Below, piece by piece: positions 1 through 9,649 of a DNA stretch of 17,003 nucleotides (its first letter is position 1; each line of letters opens with the position of its first letter). Below the pieces are notes generated by a model. It was not told the origin of the DNA. It did no database searches and saw only the letters and a list, made by a program, of their open reading frames with translations. Made by a program: the position numbers and the translations under genes. The stretch covers positions 1 to 17,003 of the forward strand of contig JALRME010000094.1 in assembly GCA_026120035.1 (NCBI GenBank), in the 5' to 3' direction. Source of the DNA: Coleophoma eucalyptorum. Its lineage: Eukaryota > Ascomycota > Leotiomycetes > Helotiales > Dermateaceae.

Positions 1-233
1 ATTTTAAAGTTACGAGGAAATCCAAAGTTAGCAATTAAAGAGAAATATAATATAGATAGTTAGGCAACAAGTTTTTAAGTTAAAGGATTAATATATAATA
101 TAAAGAATTTATTATATTAATAAGGAAATAAAAAAGTTAGATTAAAGATTTTTCAGAATGTACAAGGTTAAAGTATTTAGAGTTATAATTAAAATTTTTC
201 GAGAAAGTTAAGGGTTAGATTAATGTATAGTAG
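1..233. other. AT-rich gene-free left edge
   Basis: Very AT-rich sequence with no open frame of note and runs of A/T-only words. It has the look of RIP-degraded repeat DNA leading into the minisatellite that follows. No gene or recognisable transposon domain could be read on either strand. Confidence 0.5.
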
Positions 234-470
234 AGCAATTGGATTATATATCTAATTTGATACATAACTAAGCAACCGATTTTTCCATTAATAGGAATAA
301 GGATAATTTATAGTAGAGCAACCGGTTTTTATATGGAAGATAATATATAGCGAAGCAACCCGTTTTTCCATAGAAAGGAATATAGGTAATATATAGCGAA
401 GCAACCCGTTTTTTCATAGAAAGGAATATAGGTAATATATGGCGAAGCAACCCGTTTTTTCATAGAAGTC
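234..470. repeat. 46/37-bp minisatellite array
   Basis: The word AGCAACC (AGCAATT in the first unit) starts at 234, 271, 317, 354, 400 and 446, giving spacings of 37, 46, 37, 46 and 46 bases. The long units share the order AGCAACCCG, a T-run, CATAGAAAGGAATATAGG, then TAATATATAGCGA. The 37-bp units lack about 9 bases of the middle. The last three copies are almost identical and the left ones are increasingly AT-shifted, so the array decays outward. Short open frames on the minus strand here are products of the repeat, not genes. Confidence 0.85.
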
Positions 471-496
471 CATTGGTAGGTCGGCGGCCAGCTAAG

Positions 497-535
497 CGAG
501 GCGGCTTCGCAAAGTCGCGAGCTTTGCGCGCCTCG
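497..535. repeat. GC-rich foldback
   Basis: CGAGGCG (497-503) and CGCAAAG (508-514) pair with CTTTGCG (522-528) and CGCCTCG (529-535), leaving a 4-base bulge and a 7-base loop (TCGCGAG). It is a sharp GC-rich island between AT-rich repeat DNA on both sides. It may be part of a transposon end. No function is assigned. Confidence 0.6.
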
Positions 536-565
536 AAATTGAAGGATTCGATCACGGGATGTCCC

Positions 566-778
566 AAAAGGGTAACTAGTTACACCCTATGACCTTATCG
601 TAACCCCAACCTAACCCTAACGGAAGGTTTAACTACCACCTACGATCGCTAGATGCCTTACGAGCTTACGAGAAGCTTAACGAGGTCGAAGCGGTCGTAG
701 ATCGAGGTCGAGACGGTCGACCTTTGGTAGGGAAGGGTGAATTACCGAAAAGGGTAACTAGTTACACCCCGTGACCTT
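566..778. repeat. Direct repeat pair around GTAACTAGTTAC
   Basis: A 31-base block at 566-596 (AAAAGGGTAACTAGTTACAC then a CCTATGACCTTA tail) recurs at 748-778, 182 bases away, with two adjacent differences (TA against CG), both transitions. The core GTAACTAGTTAC is a 12-base palindrome. Between the copies lies a short telomere-like run (TAACCCCAACCTAACCCTAA, 601-620). Directly after the second copy there is a CT microsatellite (781-815). This is repeat debris without a gene. Confidence 0.6.
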
Positions 779-780
779 AC

Positions 781-815
781 CCCTCCCTCCCTCTCTCTCT
801 CTCTCTATCTCTCTT
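781..815. repeat. CT-rich microsatellite
   Basis: CCCTCCCTCC followed by an almost uninterrupted CT run, broken once by CTAT. Simple-sequence repeat. Confidence 0.85.
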
Positions 816-945
816 AGTCTCCTCTTTATTCCGCCTATTCTATCCTTACCCTTTTCTCCCTTGACTCTAGGTCGAATCGCTAGCTACTAGAGCCCTCTAA
901 ATTATTAGGGCTAATACCATAAGGCTATATGGAAAGGAGGAGATT

Positions 946-1128
946 TGTCATAGGCCCAAGCGAGGTCATATGGCATTAGCGAGCCAGGCGGGGAAACATA
1001 TATATATCTTCAGCCCCCTTGGTTTAAGGATCTTTAGAGATCAGTTTGAATAACAACTACTACCTACCTACGTATACCCTATGTATACCCTACTTATCTA
1101 TTGCTTGTACGTCACTCTGCCTATAACA
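946..1128 (+). mobile_element. LTR-like unit, left retroelement fragment
   Basis: The 183-base segment begins TGTCATAG and ends CTATAACA. These termini are an inverted repeat with one mismatch and have the TG...CA ends usual for long terminal repeats. A TATATATAT run lies at about 1000. It is followed 68 bases later by an ATG that opens a gag-like frame, the arrangement expected of an LTR retrotransposon 5' end. No primer-binding site was convincing and no second copy is in the window, so the call rests on termini and context. Confidence 0.45.
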
Positions 1129-1195
1129 CCTAACATTCTAATCTCTCTCCTCGATGGAAGGTAGCTCGTCGTAAAGTAATTAATAGGATACCAAA

Positions 1196-1368
1196 ATGAT
1201 ACACGAAACCAGAAGCACTAGTCGTAGCGTCGACGCTACCTCTAAGCTTACTCAAACCGAGGTAGTATCCTAATCCCAGCCTACAATAACCATTAGTAAT
1301 AGACTTACGGCGGCACTACGTTATATCGAGGAGCTCGAGCGAGAGTCCCGCGACCGTAAAGAAGTAAC
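1196..1368 (+). pseudogene. Broken gag-like N-terminus
   Basis: An ATG at 1196 opens a frame of about 58 codons starting MIHETRSTSRSVDATSKLTQ, Ser/Thr-rich, then with a coiled-coil-like stretch ALRYIEELERESRDRKE. It is interrupted by one TAA at 1271-1273, where a CAA codon hit by a C-to-T change would explain the stop. The frame is cut at 1369 by the start of the next LTR-like unit. A charged, helical N-terminus just downstream of an LTR fits a retrotransposon gag, but no catalytic domain is present. A transposase tail is an alternative. Confidence 0.4.
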
Positions 1369-1664
1369 TGTAAAGACATAGGTTTGATCAATGGCAGGAT
1401 AGAGGTGTTTGGGAGCACAATAACCTTATATTGACTATATCCTATAGGTCTCGTACGAAGGACACAAAAAAGATAAGAAAAGAAGAAGAGAAAGAAACCA
1501 AATTCTATGATATGTCCCTCTTATATGCTTACTGGGTCCGAAACCCCTCCGTCTCTGCTCATACTCGCTTACGCATGCTGTCTTGGGTCACATGACATGT
1601 ATTTGATCACATGACATATATCTGGATTCCCAATTGTCTATTCTGAGCATGTCAGGTTCTTACA
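1369..1664 (+). mobile_element. LTR-like unit, copy A
   Basis: Starts TGTAAAGACA and ends TTCTTACA, so the ends TGTAA/TTACA are inverted and have TG...CA form. The first 97 bases match 16907-17003 in the same orientation with a single difference (T at 1379, C at 16917, a CpA-to-TpA change typical of RIP). Within it TCACATGACAT is duplicated 19 bases apart (1588 and 1607). The bases flanking the unit (GTAAC left, TCGTT right) do not form a target-site duplication, so either the end is misplaced or one flank was lost. Confidence 0.6.
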
Positions 1665-1720
1665 TCGTTGTTCGTACGAAATAGTATAGAATTAAAGAAA
1701 TAAAAGTTAACCCTAGAATC

Positions 1721-1805
1721 TATTTTTGCTCAAAATAGGTTTTTCTACTAAGATCGTGCACCGATATTTTTTGTATGTGAGAAAAACCCATTTTGGGCCA
1801 AAATG
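1721..1805. repeat. MITE-like foldback
   Basis: The arm 1721-1746 pairs with 1780-1805 over 26 bases with four mismatches; the inner 16 bases (1731-1746 and 1780-1795) have one. The loop is 33 bases. Most mismatches are G-T type, as expected from a once perfect inverted repeat later hit by C-to-T change. The rest of 1806-2298 shows no gene, only AT-rich sequence with short palindromes. Confidence 0.55.
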
Positions 1806-2298
1806 GAGGATACTAACGTTAGGCCTTGAAAGTCGATAGTCAACTCATCACTCACTTTGTAGGGCCATGGAATTCTAAGATTTTCTGTAAGAGGGGTGGA
1901 GGTGTACAGTCAAAAACGAGGTAGAATTTATATTGTAGGAACTTATTATAACTTAAAGGTACTGTTGGTTGATCTATATACCTCTTATTTCAACTGTAGC
2001 TATAATAGACAGGTAAAAATGGTAGGGTAAAAACATAGATGTTCCTTATAAGTGAGCGTTATAGAGGTCGTATAAGTACCCTCATAGGGTATTGATCCAA
2101 CCTCCCTGCGATATGTAGTATTGTACATGTGATTGCCTCCTTGCACGTACATGTACATACGTATGGTACGTCGATATTACAAATATATGTATATGTAGGG
2201 GTATTGTGATATACCCTTATATATCTACCGTATGACAATATTGTGATCACGTGTAGGTGATATAACGATATTCCAACAGGTACCTTAGATAAAAAATC
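1806..2298. other. Gene-free interval, 3' of the transporter
   Basis: This 493-base stretch lies between the foldback and the transporter stop codon. It contains alternating ACGTAC/ATGTAC-type words around 2140-2180 and no supported gene. The short minus-strand frame at 2059-2250 is low-complexity (tyrosine, cysteine and threonine runs) and was not accepted. The last part presumably holds the transporter 3' untranslated region. Confidence 0.5.
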
Positions 2299-4336
2299 TC
2301 AAGCTATATTCTCTGTAAAATCTATATGTTGTACCAATTTGTCCTCCTTTTGCGTATTAGCATAGTCCGCTGATTCATCATCAAGTTGCTTCTTTCTCTT
2401 TGAGTACGGCAATCCTAATGTACCGCCTACAAAGAGATAATCGATATCTTCCAAGCTATTTGCTATTAATATTGTACTATAAACATCTCATAAGAGTGTA
2501 TTACCTTTTATTACTAGTCTCAGGATAGAATAGGTAGAACAGTATGATAAAACTAAACTGAAGGAATAATTAGCTCACTCTACAGAATTTGGTATCATAT
2601 TAGCTACAGAGCTTACATTAGTCGCCATAAATATCAGGTAAGCCTTCCATTTCAATCGACTGATAATGACTACGCAAATTTGGTTAGTGTAATTTAAATA
2701 TTGATTCACTTTTCATAAACATACTAGGGGTGATCATCACAATGGTAAAATTCCACAACCAATTTGAGGATATTCCAACTGCCGTACCCTTGGCTCGTGC
2801 TTCAAGCGGAAGAATCTCAGGGACATAAACCCAAGGGACACAGTTCACACTTGCCCCAAAGATTAGCATGTACTGTTCCATATTAGTACCGCTCTATTTA
2901 TAAGACTGGAGAACGCACTGTAAAGAAGAAAGTAACACTCGCAGCTGATGTTGCATGTGCATAAGGTGTGCTTTCAAAACTTAATAATATAGCCACCATC
3001 ATCATAGAAACTCCGAGGCCGAAGCATCCCCAGAACATTGTTCTACGTCGTCCCATTCTGTCTAGGTAGAAAGAAGGTAATATAGAGCCAATCATAAACA
3101 TCATATTGATGCTATTAAAGCGTTAGTTTTCTGTAGGAAAGTAGATTCGTTTGTCTTCACTTACCATCCACCTAAAATCTGCGCAATTTTTGGGCTCATA
3201 CCAACATTCTGGACTAGTACAGATGGAATATAATAAACAACAAGGTTAATACCTCCCGCTTGATTCATAAACTAGTAAATATAATTTATAATTAGCAAAT
3301 ATTTACGAGACATAGATGGAGGAAGCGTTAAATGAAACTCACCTGAACTCCCCATGCTAACAGCACACGCCTACCAGTCTGAACAGAGTCTCTCTTGAAT
3401 ATGTTAAGCCATGAGAATTTTCCATTCCTCTCCTCAAGCTCAATAGCCTCAATGATTTGACGTCGTTCGTATACAATTAATTCGTCGGTCTCTTGCTTAT
3501 CGTAAACTGTACAAAGGACTTGGATGGCTTCTTCTGCCCTGTCCTTGCTATACAGCCATCGTGGAGTTTCCGGTAGTCCAAAAAGTAGGACAATAATGCA
3601 AATGGCAAAAATAATCTGCATTGCGATTGGAAGACGCCATGAAATGGAGCCACTGGTAAACGACATCCCGAAATCGAACCAGCTTTTAATAGTTTATTAG
3701 AATGGTATCCTTTTTGCCTAAAGAGAGTAAAACGGTGGAAAATCTTACTATGCGATGGTAATACCGACCCCTACAAAGAGGACCTCGGCGGATACCAAGC
3801 GTCCTCTCATATGAGCCTGGCAAAGTTCCGACTGATACATTGGAACAGTTGATGTCTCAAGCCCTGTTCCGACACCAGTGATAATACGTCCAATAACCAG
3901 GTGTGGGATACTATAGGCAGAGCACTGTAAAATCGCTCCTACAATGATGGTCGTAGCTGCAATCCACATCACCTTTCTTCGACCTAGCGGATTTCCAATC
4001 CAGAAGTTGACTATAGCAAATTATTAGTGAGATCATGATCATGATATTCAGATGCTGTTGATATTGACTTCCATAGGCTTTATCTTTCATTAATTTAACA
4101 TTATTTTTAAAACAAATGTACTTACTAATACACCCAATTAAGCATCCCAGGTTGTAAGAACTAACAATAATTCCAGTGTGCGTATCACTCGGGTGGCCAA
4201 ACTGGTCCAGCCAGTCACTGTTTTGCAGGATGCCTCCAAAGACTCCCTGATCATAGCCAAAGAGGACAAAGGCCATCAAGCAAGCACCTGTAATGGCGAC
4301 CTGCATAGAGCGACCAGAGCCAAACCACGAATACAT
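2299..4336 (-). CDS. MFS sugar-porter-type transporter
   Basis: Predicted plasma-membrane major facilitator of the sugar porter family (TC 2.A.1.1), probably H+-coupled uptake of a sugar or a similar polyol or small acid. Nine exons: 4336-4126, 4010-3749, 3682-3343, 3271-3165, 3111-2919, 2872-2725, 2669-2617, 2557-2505, 2455-2299. They join in frame to 507 aa, the normal family length. Family marks in order: YDQGVFGG near residue 30; NPLGRRK at 77-83; YQSE...MRGRLVS at 129-144; PETPRWL at 195-201; NQAGGINLVVYY at 274-285; LDRMGRRR after the sixth-seventh helices; VPWVYVPEILPLEARAKG; PETSNKSLEDIDYLF at 450-464, then a charged cytosolic tail. Introns are 46-115 bp; the start is the only ATG ahead of the first helix. 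No stop or frameshift, so it is intact despite lying next to RIP-damaged repeats. The substrate cannot be read from sequence. Confidence 0.9.
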
Positions 4337-4501
4337 TTTGTGGAATTGTTATTTGCTTGATAAGAAGCAACAGAAAAATCAATGTAAAGCTTTTGCTCGT
4401 AGATAAATAAGGTGATCGTGGTGCTGTGTAATTCCGAACCAGGTGGGATGTCTACAGAAGTTTTTATATATTCCCTCTTGGTCAAAAGTAAAGCGAGGGA
4501 T

Positions 4502-4687
4502 GTGGGGTACAGGCCGTGAAAGCAAGAAGGGGAAGGTGGTGGCTCCGTCCACCCTAAGATACCCCGCATTGTGGAGTGGAAACATCAGGATCTCTAAGTA
4601 TATGGAATGCGAGATACAGATTTCAAGATTTGATCTGGGGAAATGTGGCGGGTTTGATATTCCCGGGGGTGGGGGGAGGGTCCGGGG
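4502..4687. promoter_or_regulatory. Cluster of CreA-type GC boxes
   Basis: Seven matches to SYGGRG, the consensus of the carbon catabolite repressor CreA/Mig1, lie 166-351 bases upstream of the transporter ATG: 4502-4507, 4562-4567 (minus), 4571-4576, 4635-4640, 4663-4668, 4669-4674 and 4682-4687. The 4663-4687 stretch is almost pure G on the plus strand. The location in front of a sugar-porter gene makes glucose repression a reasonable inference, but the consensus is short and G-rich DNA produces it easily. Confidence 0.45.
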
Positions 4688-5681
4688 GTGTTGGTTCTAC
4701 TGGCTACGCTTACACTTTCTCCCTTTGCTCCGAAGGTGATAACGCAACCGCGGACTTGGGAGCATCTAGTAAAGTGTAATTAACTAGTAGGCCACCATAG
4801 TACTGTTAATGATGTTGGCGCCTATATCTTTCTGGGGGGCCTGCTGTGTATATCCTGCTTTGTATATCATCTTTCGCGCCATGTTAATTCGACTACATAA
4901 AAGACTAACTGGAAGTAGAACTCTATTTATCGGCTTTACAACCTGAACCATACTTGATGTGAGCGTTATGTGCACGATGGTTGCAGTTGTAACCCTCATA
5001 TCCAAGCTACACGCATGATGAATAACTCACACAGTGCCATACAATGTTACATAATTGACACAAATTTACTTCTCCACCTTTAAATATTCTGCACTTAGCC
5101 TGATGGCATTGATGTGGCAGTGAGTGATGTCGGTTTGGTTGTGAAGTTTGGGTTTTTGTATTGGTACAAGGACAAAGTTTATTGATTATATTGAAAGACA
5201 ATTTTTGAAAGACTCCAGAGATATGATTCTGGTGGCAAGAAGATTTTAGAAATTCGAACGCGAAGCTTTGGGGCTCCTGATAAATTGCAATACATGGCTA
5301 GCATGAAGATTTAAGGAAAATGTGCAAAAGTACTTAATTTATCGTTTGAAGTGGACTTAAACGGTGCAAAGCAAACCCCGATTGGATTGTAAATTCTTGG
5401 GCCACCTGTTACTGGTGTACTCTATGTGTCAGCATAATTTCAGCAAACCCACATGACAGAAGATTCGAGGTAAAGATGAAATTTGAGTAAGACACGGCAG
5501 TTCCACCCCGAAGTTGACAAAGTTTCTCGTCCATGCTTGAGAACTTGGATATCTCCTACATGAATGTTACCTCCAGTCATGAGTGCATTTTATTCTTATC
5601 GGGTTTTAAAAAAGAAATAAAATTTCGAAGGTCCAGTTCGATAATCAAAGGAAGGAGTAATCAGGTAGCAATTGGATCTAT
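4688..5681. other. Gene-poor spacer between transporter and reductase
   Basis: About 1 kb without a supported gene, between the promoter of the transporter and the 3' end of the reductase. It holds GGCTACGCTTACAC (4702-4715), a near match to the element shared by the other promoters, and CCGCGG at 4748-4753 next to GCAACC. The minus frame at 4784-5005 (73 aa, no recognisable domain) and a cysteine-containing frame at 5007-5201 that lacks an ATG were not accepted. The spacer is long compared with the rest of the cluster and could have lost a gene. Confidence 0.45.
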
Positions 5682-6981
5682 TTAGAGATTATATACAAGT
5701 TTAAACCCCGAAATTTTACCTTCTCGGTGCATCTGCATCCCTTCTGGAACAGCGTTTAACCCCCCCGGAAGTACGTGAGGTATACTGGTCTTCAACGAGC
5801 CAGTTATCAACCACTCTGGGATTTTCTCAAATAACTCACAGGCCAGAATATGATCTTTCATCGATGACTAGAGTTTTCAGTTTTCAGTTAGCAATAATTC
5901 ATGGTTGTTTTCATAGTTAAGAGGGTGAAAAATTACCGGCCAGAAAAACTCTTTATATCGGTGGTCTTTGAGAAATGCAGTCCATACTAAAACATCTGTA
6001 ACCCTGACATGTGCAGCTACTCCCTCAGCAAATTGCTTCCCTGGTCTCACCGTACATAAAACGCCTGATTCTAAACCAATAGCCTGCGACGCTATGATAG
6101 ATGATGAGCTGGATCCGATGCAATCAAAAACGTGTGAGACATGAGGCACGGATTCTTTGATCCTGTCAATCACATCTTCATTATGATAATCGAAAACATG
6201 GGATGCCCCGGCTGCTTTGCAGATCTCGAAGTGTTTTGGGCTGCAGACAGTTATTGCTGGAATCGAATAAATTCTGGCAAGCTGTAGAGCGTATAGTCCA
6301 ACACTCGCTATATAATGATTGTAAGACTCTGTTGCTCCAAGAGTTCAAGGAAGGAGTATCTTACAGCTTCCGCCCCATACCAAGATGCAATCCTTAGAAG
6401 AAGATGTTCTGCTAATGTTTAAACATGACTCTGAAAACAAAGCTAACCAAGCTGTTGTCGCAGCTAGGGGTACCGTTGCTGCATCATTAGAGCTGATTGA
6501 GTCTGGTACCTTGAAGCAAATCTTCTCGTCGGCTACGGTATACTCGCTGTATGCTCCCAACCCCTTTATTTCCCCTGGGAAGGCGATTCATGTAAGTCTG
6601 ATCTCATTTGACAGTAAAGGATTCCAACTTACCTCCCCAAATCAATGCTGCGATTCTATCACCCACCTTCAACCTTTTCACCTCGTTTCCGACGCTAACG
6701 ATGACGCCGCAAAAATCGCAGCCCAGCACGGCCCCGTCACCAAAAGCATTGCTGTCTAGTGACTGAACTGCCAAATAAATATCAATTGTTGTCCATATGA
6801 TCATATCCTAATCTAGCCTAAGAGCGCGGAAAGACACACCATCAGTTGGATTTTGTGCAACTGCCTCAGTTCGGACAATAACCTGATTATCTTCTGGAGG
6901 ATCTCGGAGGACCAGTTCCTCATACGAAAGATGCGCAGAACCGCCGCTTATACGGGTCACTAACGCCTTGGTTGAAAGCAT
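5682..6981 (-). CDS. Trans-enoyl-reductase-like MDR oxidoreductase
   Basis: NAD(P)H-dependent medium-chain dehydrogenase/reductase, closest in pattern to the zinc-independent enoyl reductases that fungal clusters use to reduce C=C bonds (LovC/ToxD type). Exons 6981-6840, 6767-6633, 6574-6365, 6307-5937, 5867-5682 join to 347 aa, the family length. Seen in order: N-terminal GroES-like fold with QNPTDVQS (43-50) and GCDFCG (63-68) where zinc alcohol dehydrogenases have GHE; VGDRIAALIWGG; Rossmann nucleotide site VWGGSSSVG at 158-166; FDCIGSSS; C-terminus MQMHREGKISGFKLVY, the usual end of this family. Introns are 72, 58, 57 and 69 bp. ATG 6981 was chosen because the preceding in-frame codon that could extend it is a TTG. 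It is divergent from the epoxide hydrolase with a 728-bp shared promoter. It may work in trans with a polyketide synthase outside the window, or alone as a catabolic ene-reductase. Confidence 0.88.
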
Positions 6982-7253
6982 CGTATAAAAAACCAAATTT
7001 TGGCGGATTCAACTGTTCTCGTACTTTCCGTCCTCTTGTAATGTATAAACTTTTGGTTTGATTCCGGGACCATCTCGAAGGATTTGAATAAATATAAAAA
7101 CAACTATCACACGTGGAATGCTATGATGCAATCTAGAGCGTCTCCACAGTTCTAAAGTGGGTAGCAAATTCGCGCTATATTCTTTGAATACACCAGAAAC
7201 ATGAGATTGGTAAGCCCAAAGACTGGTCAGCCTATGTTTCGATTTGTAATGTC

Positions 7254-7349
7254 GCTTACGGTTACGGTTACGCTTCTGCTTGCAATCAAGGTTGCGGTTG
7301 CGGTTGCGGTTGCGGTTGCGGTTGCGGTTGCGGTTGCGGTTGCGGTTGC
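7254..7349 (+). repeat. Hexanucleotide array in divergent promoter
   Basis: Ten perfect GGTTGC units run from 7290 to 7349. They are preceded in the same 6-base phase from 7254 by GCTTAC, GGTTAC, GGTTAC, GCTTCT, GCTTGC and AATCAA. The array sits between the divergent starts of the reductase (6981) and epoxide hydrolase (7710). It places CGG triplets every six bases. A frame through it encodes alternating Val-Ala and is not regarded as a gene. Confidence 0.9.
7259..7275 (+). promoter_or_regulatory. CGGTTAC / GTTACGCT element, reductase-hydrolase promoter
   Basis: CGGTTAC occurs at 7259-7265 and 7265-7271, the second continuing as GTTACGCTT (7267-7275). A further CGGTTACC lies at 7542-7549, closer to the hydrolase. 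The same words occur upstream of the monooxygenase and of the regulator. Zn2Cys6 factors commonly contact CGG triplets, so this is a candidate site for the regulator encoded at 12997-15287. That link is inference. Confidence 0.4.
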
Positions 7350-7709
7350 ACTCCTACCTGCCGGAATGAAACTCCACTTTCTTTCTAGAATATTACGCCG
7401 TTCCTGCTAATAATTCTCTCTCGTAACAGGCTTGGCATGTCTAAGTCTTGAATGAGGCAAAACAGTTCTCGAGTCGTATAGTAGGTGGTGTTACTAGTTA
7501 ATGAACGGTGATTGGATGGTATAGTTGCATTGCGCCGCGTACGGTTACCATCTTAGTCGTGAGAGATGGACTTAATTGAGGTCAGCGAGGATTGGATATC
7601 AAAGGCAAATATTTGCCCCGCCAAATGTTTTTCATTACTTCAGTCAACTTCTCCATCCTCTAATTATACTGCATTCAATATTATTTCTCCATTCTCCAAT
7701 AGCTACACC

Positions 7710-9039
7710 ATGAAACTATACGAGCCTGTACCATTTCAATTGGAAGTTAGCAAGCAGTTACTTGACGATACCAAGGCAAAGCTACGCCTTGCACGATATC
7801 CAGAGCAGCAAGAGGTCGAAGATGGTAACTGGAACCAGGGGACGAGGGTCGAGGTTCTGAAGAAAGCTGCAGAGTATTGGAGAGATGAATACGATTGGGA
7901 GAAGGAGCAGGTAAAACACTCCAGGCTAAACTGGACAACAATGACGCCAACAATTAACAGGACTCAATCAACCGCGAATTTAATCACTTCAAAGTAGCTG
8001 TAGACGTCCCAGACTATGGGGAGCTAGCTCTACACTATGTTCATGAAATATCTGACCGGAAAGGGGCTATCCCTCTCCTCTTCTCCCATGGGTGGCCTGG
8101 AAGCTTTCTCGAAATTCGCAAGGTCATTAAGGACCTTGCGCATCCCAAGGACCATAAATCCCCAGCTTTCCACGTCGTTGCGCCTTCTATTCCCGGATTT
8201 GGCCTGAGCGATGCTCCTAAGCGAACAGGAATTGGACCAACCAAGGTAGCCCAATGTTTCGATGCTATAATGCATAAAGTCCTTGGATATAACCGTTACG
8301 TTTGTCAAGGCGGAGATTTTGGCTCATTTATCACGAGGTCTATGGCTATTCAGTTCCCTCAGCGCGTCCGTGCCCAGCATTTAAATATGTTCCCGGTATC
8401 ACCTCCGACGATAAAGCAGCCAAAAGCTTTCTTGCGCTACCAGCTTTCTAGCCTCCTATATAGCGACTGGGAGAAGACAGCTTTAGCTGTTCGACGAAAC
8501 TTTGAAATTGACCAGTCCGGTTATCTTGAGCAACAAAAGACGCGCCCGCAAACCCTAGGGGTTGCACTTGGAGATTCGCCATTAGGTTTGTTGGCGTGGT
8601 TCATCGAAAAGTTTCATGACTGGGTCGACCAGTCCAACTACCAGTTAACGAATGAAGAAATTATTACGTTTGTAATGATGCACTGGATTCAAGGTGCAAC
8701 CCCAGGTCTACGGTTCTATAACGAAGCCTTCTACAGGTCCAAAGATACTGAAAGTACCTTCGAGACATACGTGCCACAGCCGACAGGGGTCAGTATGTAT
8801 TCTCAAGAGCAACTTCATGTTAGTCTAACTAATTCCCATGCTATAATAAGCAATTCTCTGTACTGACAGATCATAAACAGTGTCCTAAAGACTGGGCCGA
8901 GAGAGTAGCAAATATCCAGTTTTGGAAGGAGCATACATCAGGAGGACACTTCTCATCGGTTGAATGTCCCAAGCAGTACATATCTGACATTCGAGAATTC
9001 TTTGGTATGAAAGTAGTGAGTGATGCATTGAAAGCTTAA
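7710..9039 (+). CDS. Microsomal-type epoxide hydrolase
   Basis: Alpha/beta hydrolase with an EHN-type N-terminal region that opens epoxides to vicinal diols by a covalent ester mechanism. Exons 7710-7910, 7961-8818, 8881-9039 (introns 50 and 62 bp) give 405 aa, normal for fungal members. Seen: SHGWPGS at 109-115 (oxyanion-hole HGxP); APSIPGFGLSD at 141-150; nucleophile elbow QGGDFGS with Asp186 (most relatives have Trp after the Asp, here Phe); GYLEQQKTRPQTLG with Tyr255 and RFYNEAF with Tyr320, candidate ring-opening tyrosines; PTGVSMYSQEQ with Glu350 as the probable charge-relay acid; SGGHFSSVE with catalytic His376. The full catalytic set is present. ATG 7710 (context ACACC) begins the typical KLYEPVPFQLEV start; an in-frame ATG at 7566 would add 48 residues without family support but cannot be excluded. 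No signal peptide is evident. Confidence 0.92.
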
Positions 9040-9649
9040 GCATTACGACCGAGATTTCACCGAGGCGCAGGCAGTAGGAGAATTCTCTTGCTGGATAACA
9101 TGATGTAGTACGTTAAAATTTCGCGTTGAATAAGCTATGAACTATGCAATAAGTGAAAACAATATTTATTGGGTTAGATGAAGCACAATTCATTTTCTAC
9201 TAGCTGCAATGTCCTCATATTTGGCAAAGTATGAAGTGTGCGGGAAATGTTAATAACAGTCACAGTATGGAGTTATCTGAGTATGGCGCTTTTTAAAACT
9301 TACAAGTGAGTCAAACATTTATAATAGAAATTTGCTTGAAAATGAATATACTCCTGTTACAACAGTGGATGAAACTGTATAACTATTGAATGGCATCTGT
9401 GATAGGCTTTGATCAAATATAAATGCCTCAAATTAGGTGCGGTAGAGAAATGGGGATCAAAAATTTAAACGACAATTCACCATGATATATTTTAAATTCA
9501 GAAACACGTAGCAAAACGCATCGAATCAATGCGGCTATTTGCGCTGCATGTACTTCATCTAAACCTGTCAAAGAAAGTAATTCCAAACTCAAAATATAAT
9601 CTTGCAAATTTCTGAGAATCTATAGTGATAAGAAAAGTCCATCCAGTAT
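9040..9649. other. Convergent 3' spacer
   Basis: 610 bases between the stop codons of the epoxide hydrolase (plus) and the monooxygenase (minus). AT-rich, with no open frame or repeat that I can support; it presumably holds both 3' untranslated regions. Confidence 0.6.

Noticed and set aside
601..620. Telomere repeat
   Set aside because: Only about three imperfect TAACCC-like units, so it is at most an interstitial telomere-like scrap.
4443..4779. Two overlapping plus-strand frames of 98 and 67 aa
   Set aside because: They lie across the G-rich transporter promoter and show composition-driven Gly/Arg-rich peptides.
4784..5005. Minus-strand 73-aa frame starting with ATG
   Set aside because: No domain, no splice partners giving a longer protein, and no homologous pattern recognised.
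5007..5201. Cysteine-rich 64-aa minus frame, possible small secreted protein
   Set aside because: It starts at a TTG, has no signal peptide, and its cysteines show no family spacing.
7201..7410. 69-aa frame with alternating Val-Ala
   Set aside because: It is a translation of the GGTTGC hexamer array in a promoter, with no domain or conserved flank.
7566..7709. 48-residue N-terminal extension of the epoxide hydrolase from ATG 7566
   Set aside because: The stretch has no family similarity or clear targeting signal, and ATG 7710 has better context. It was kept only as an alternative start.
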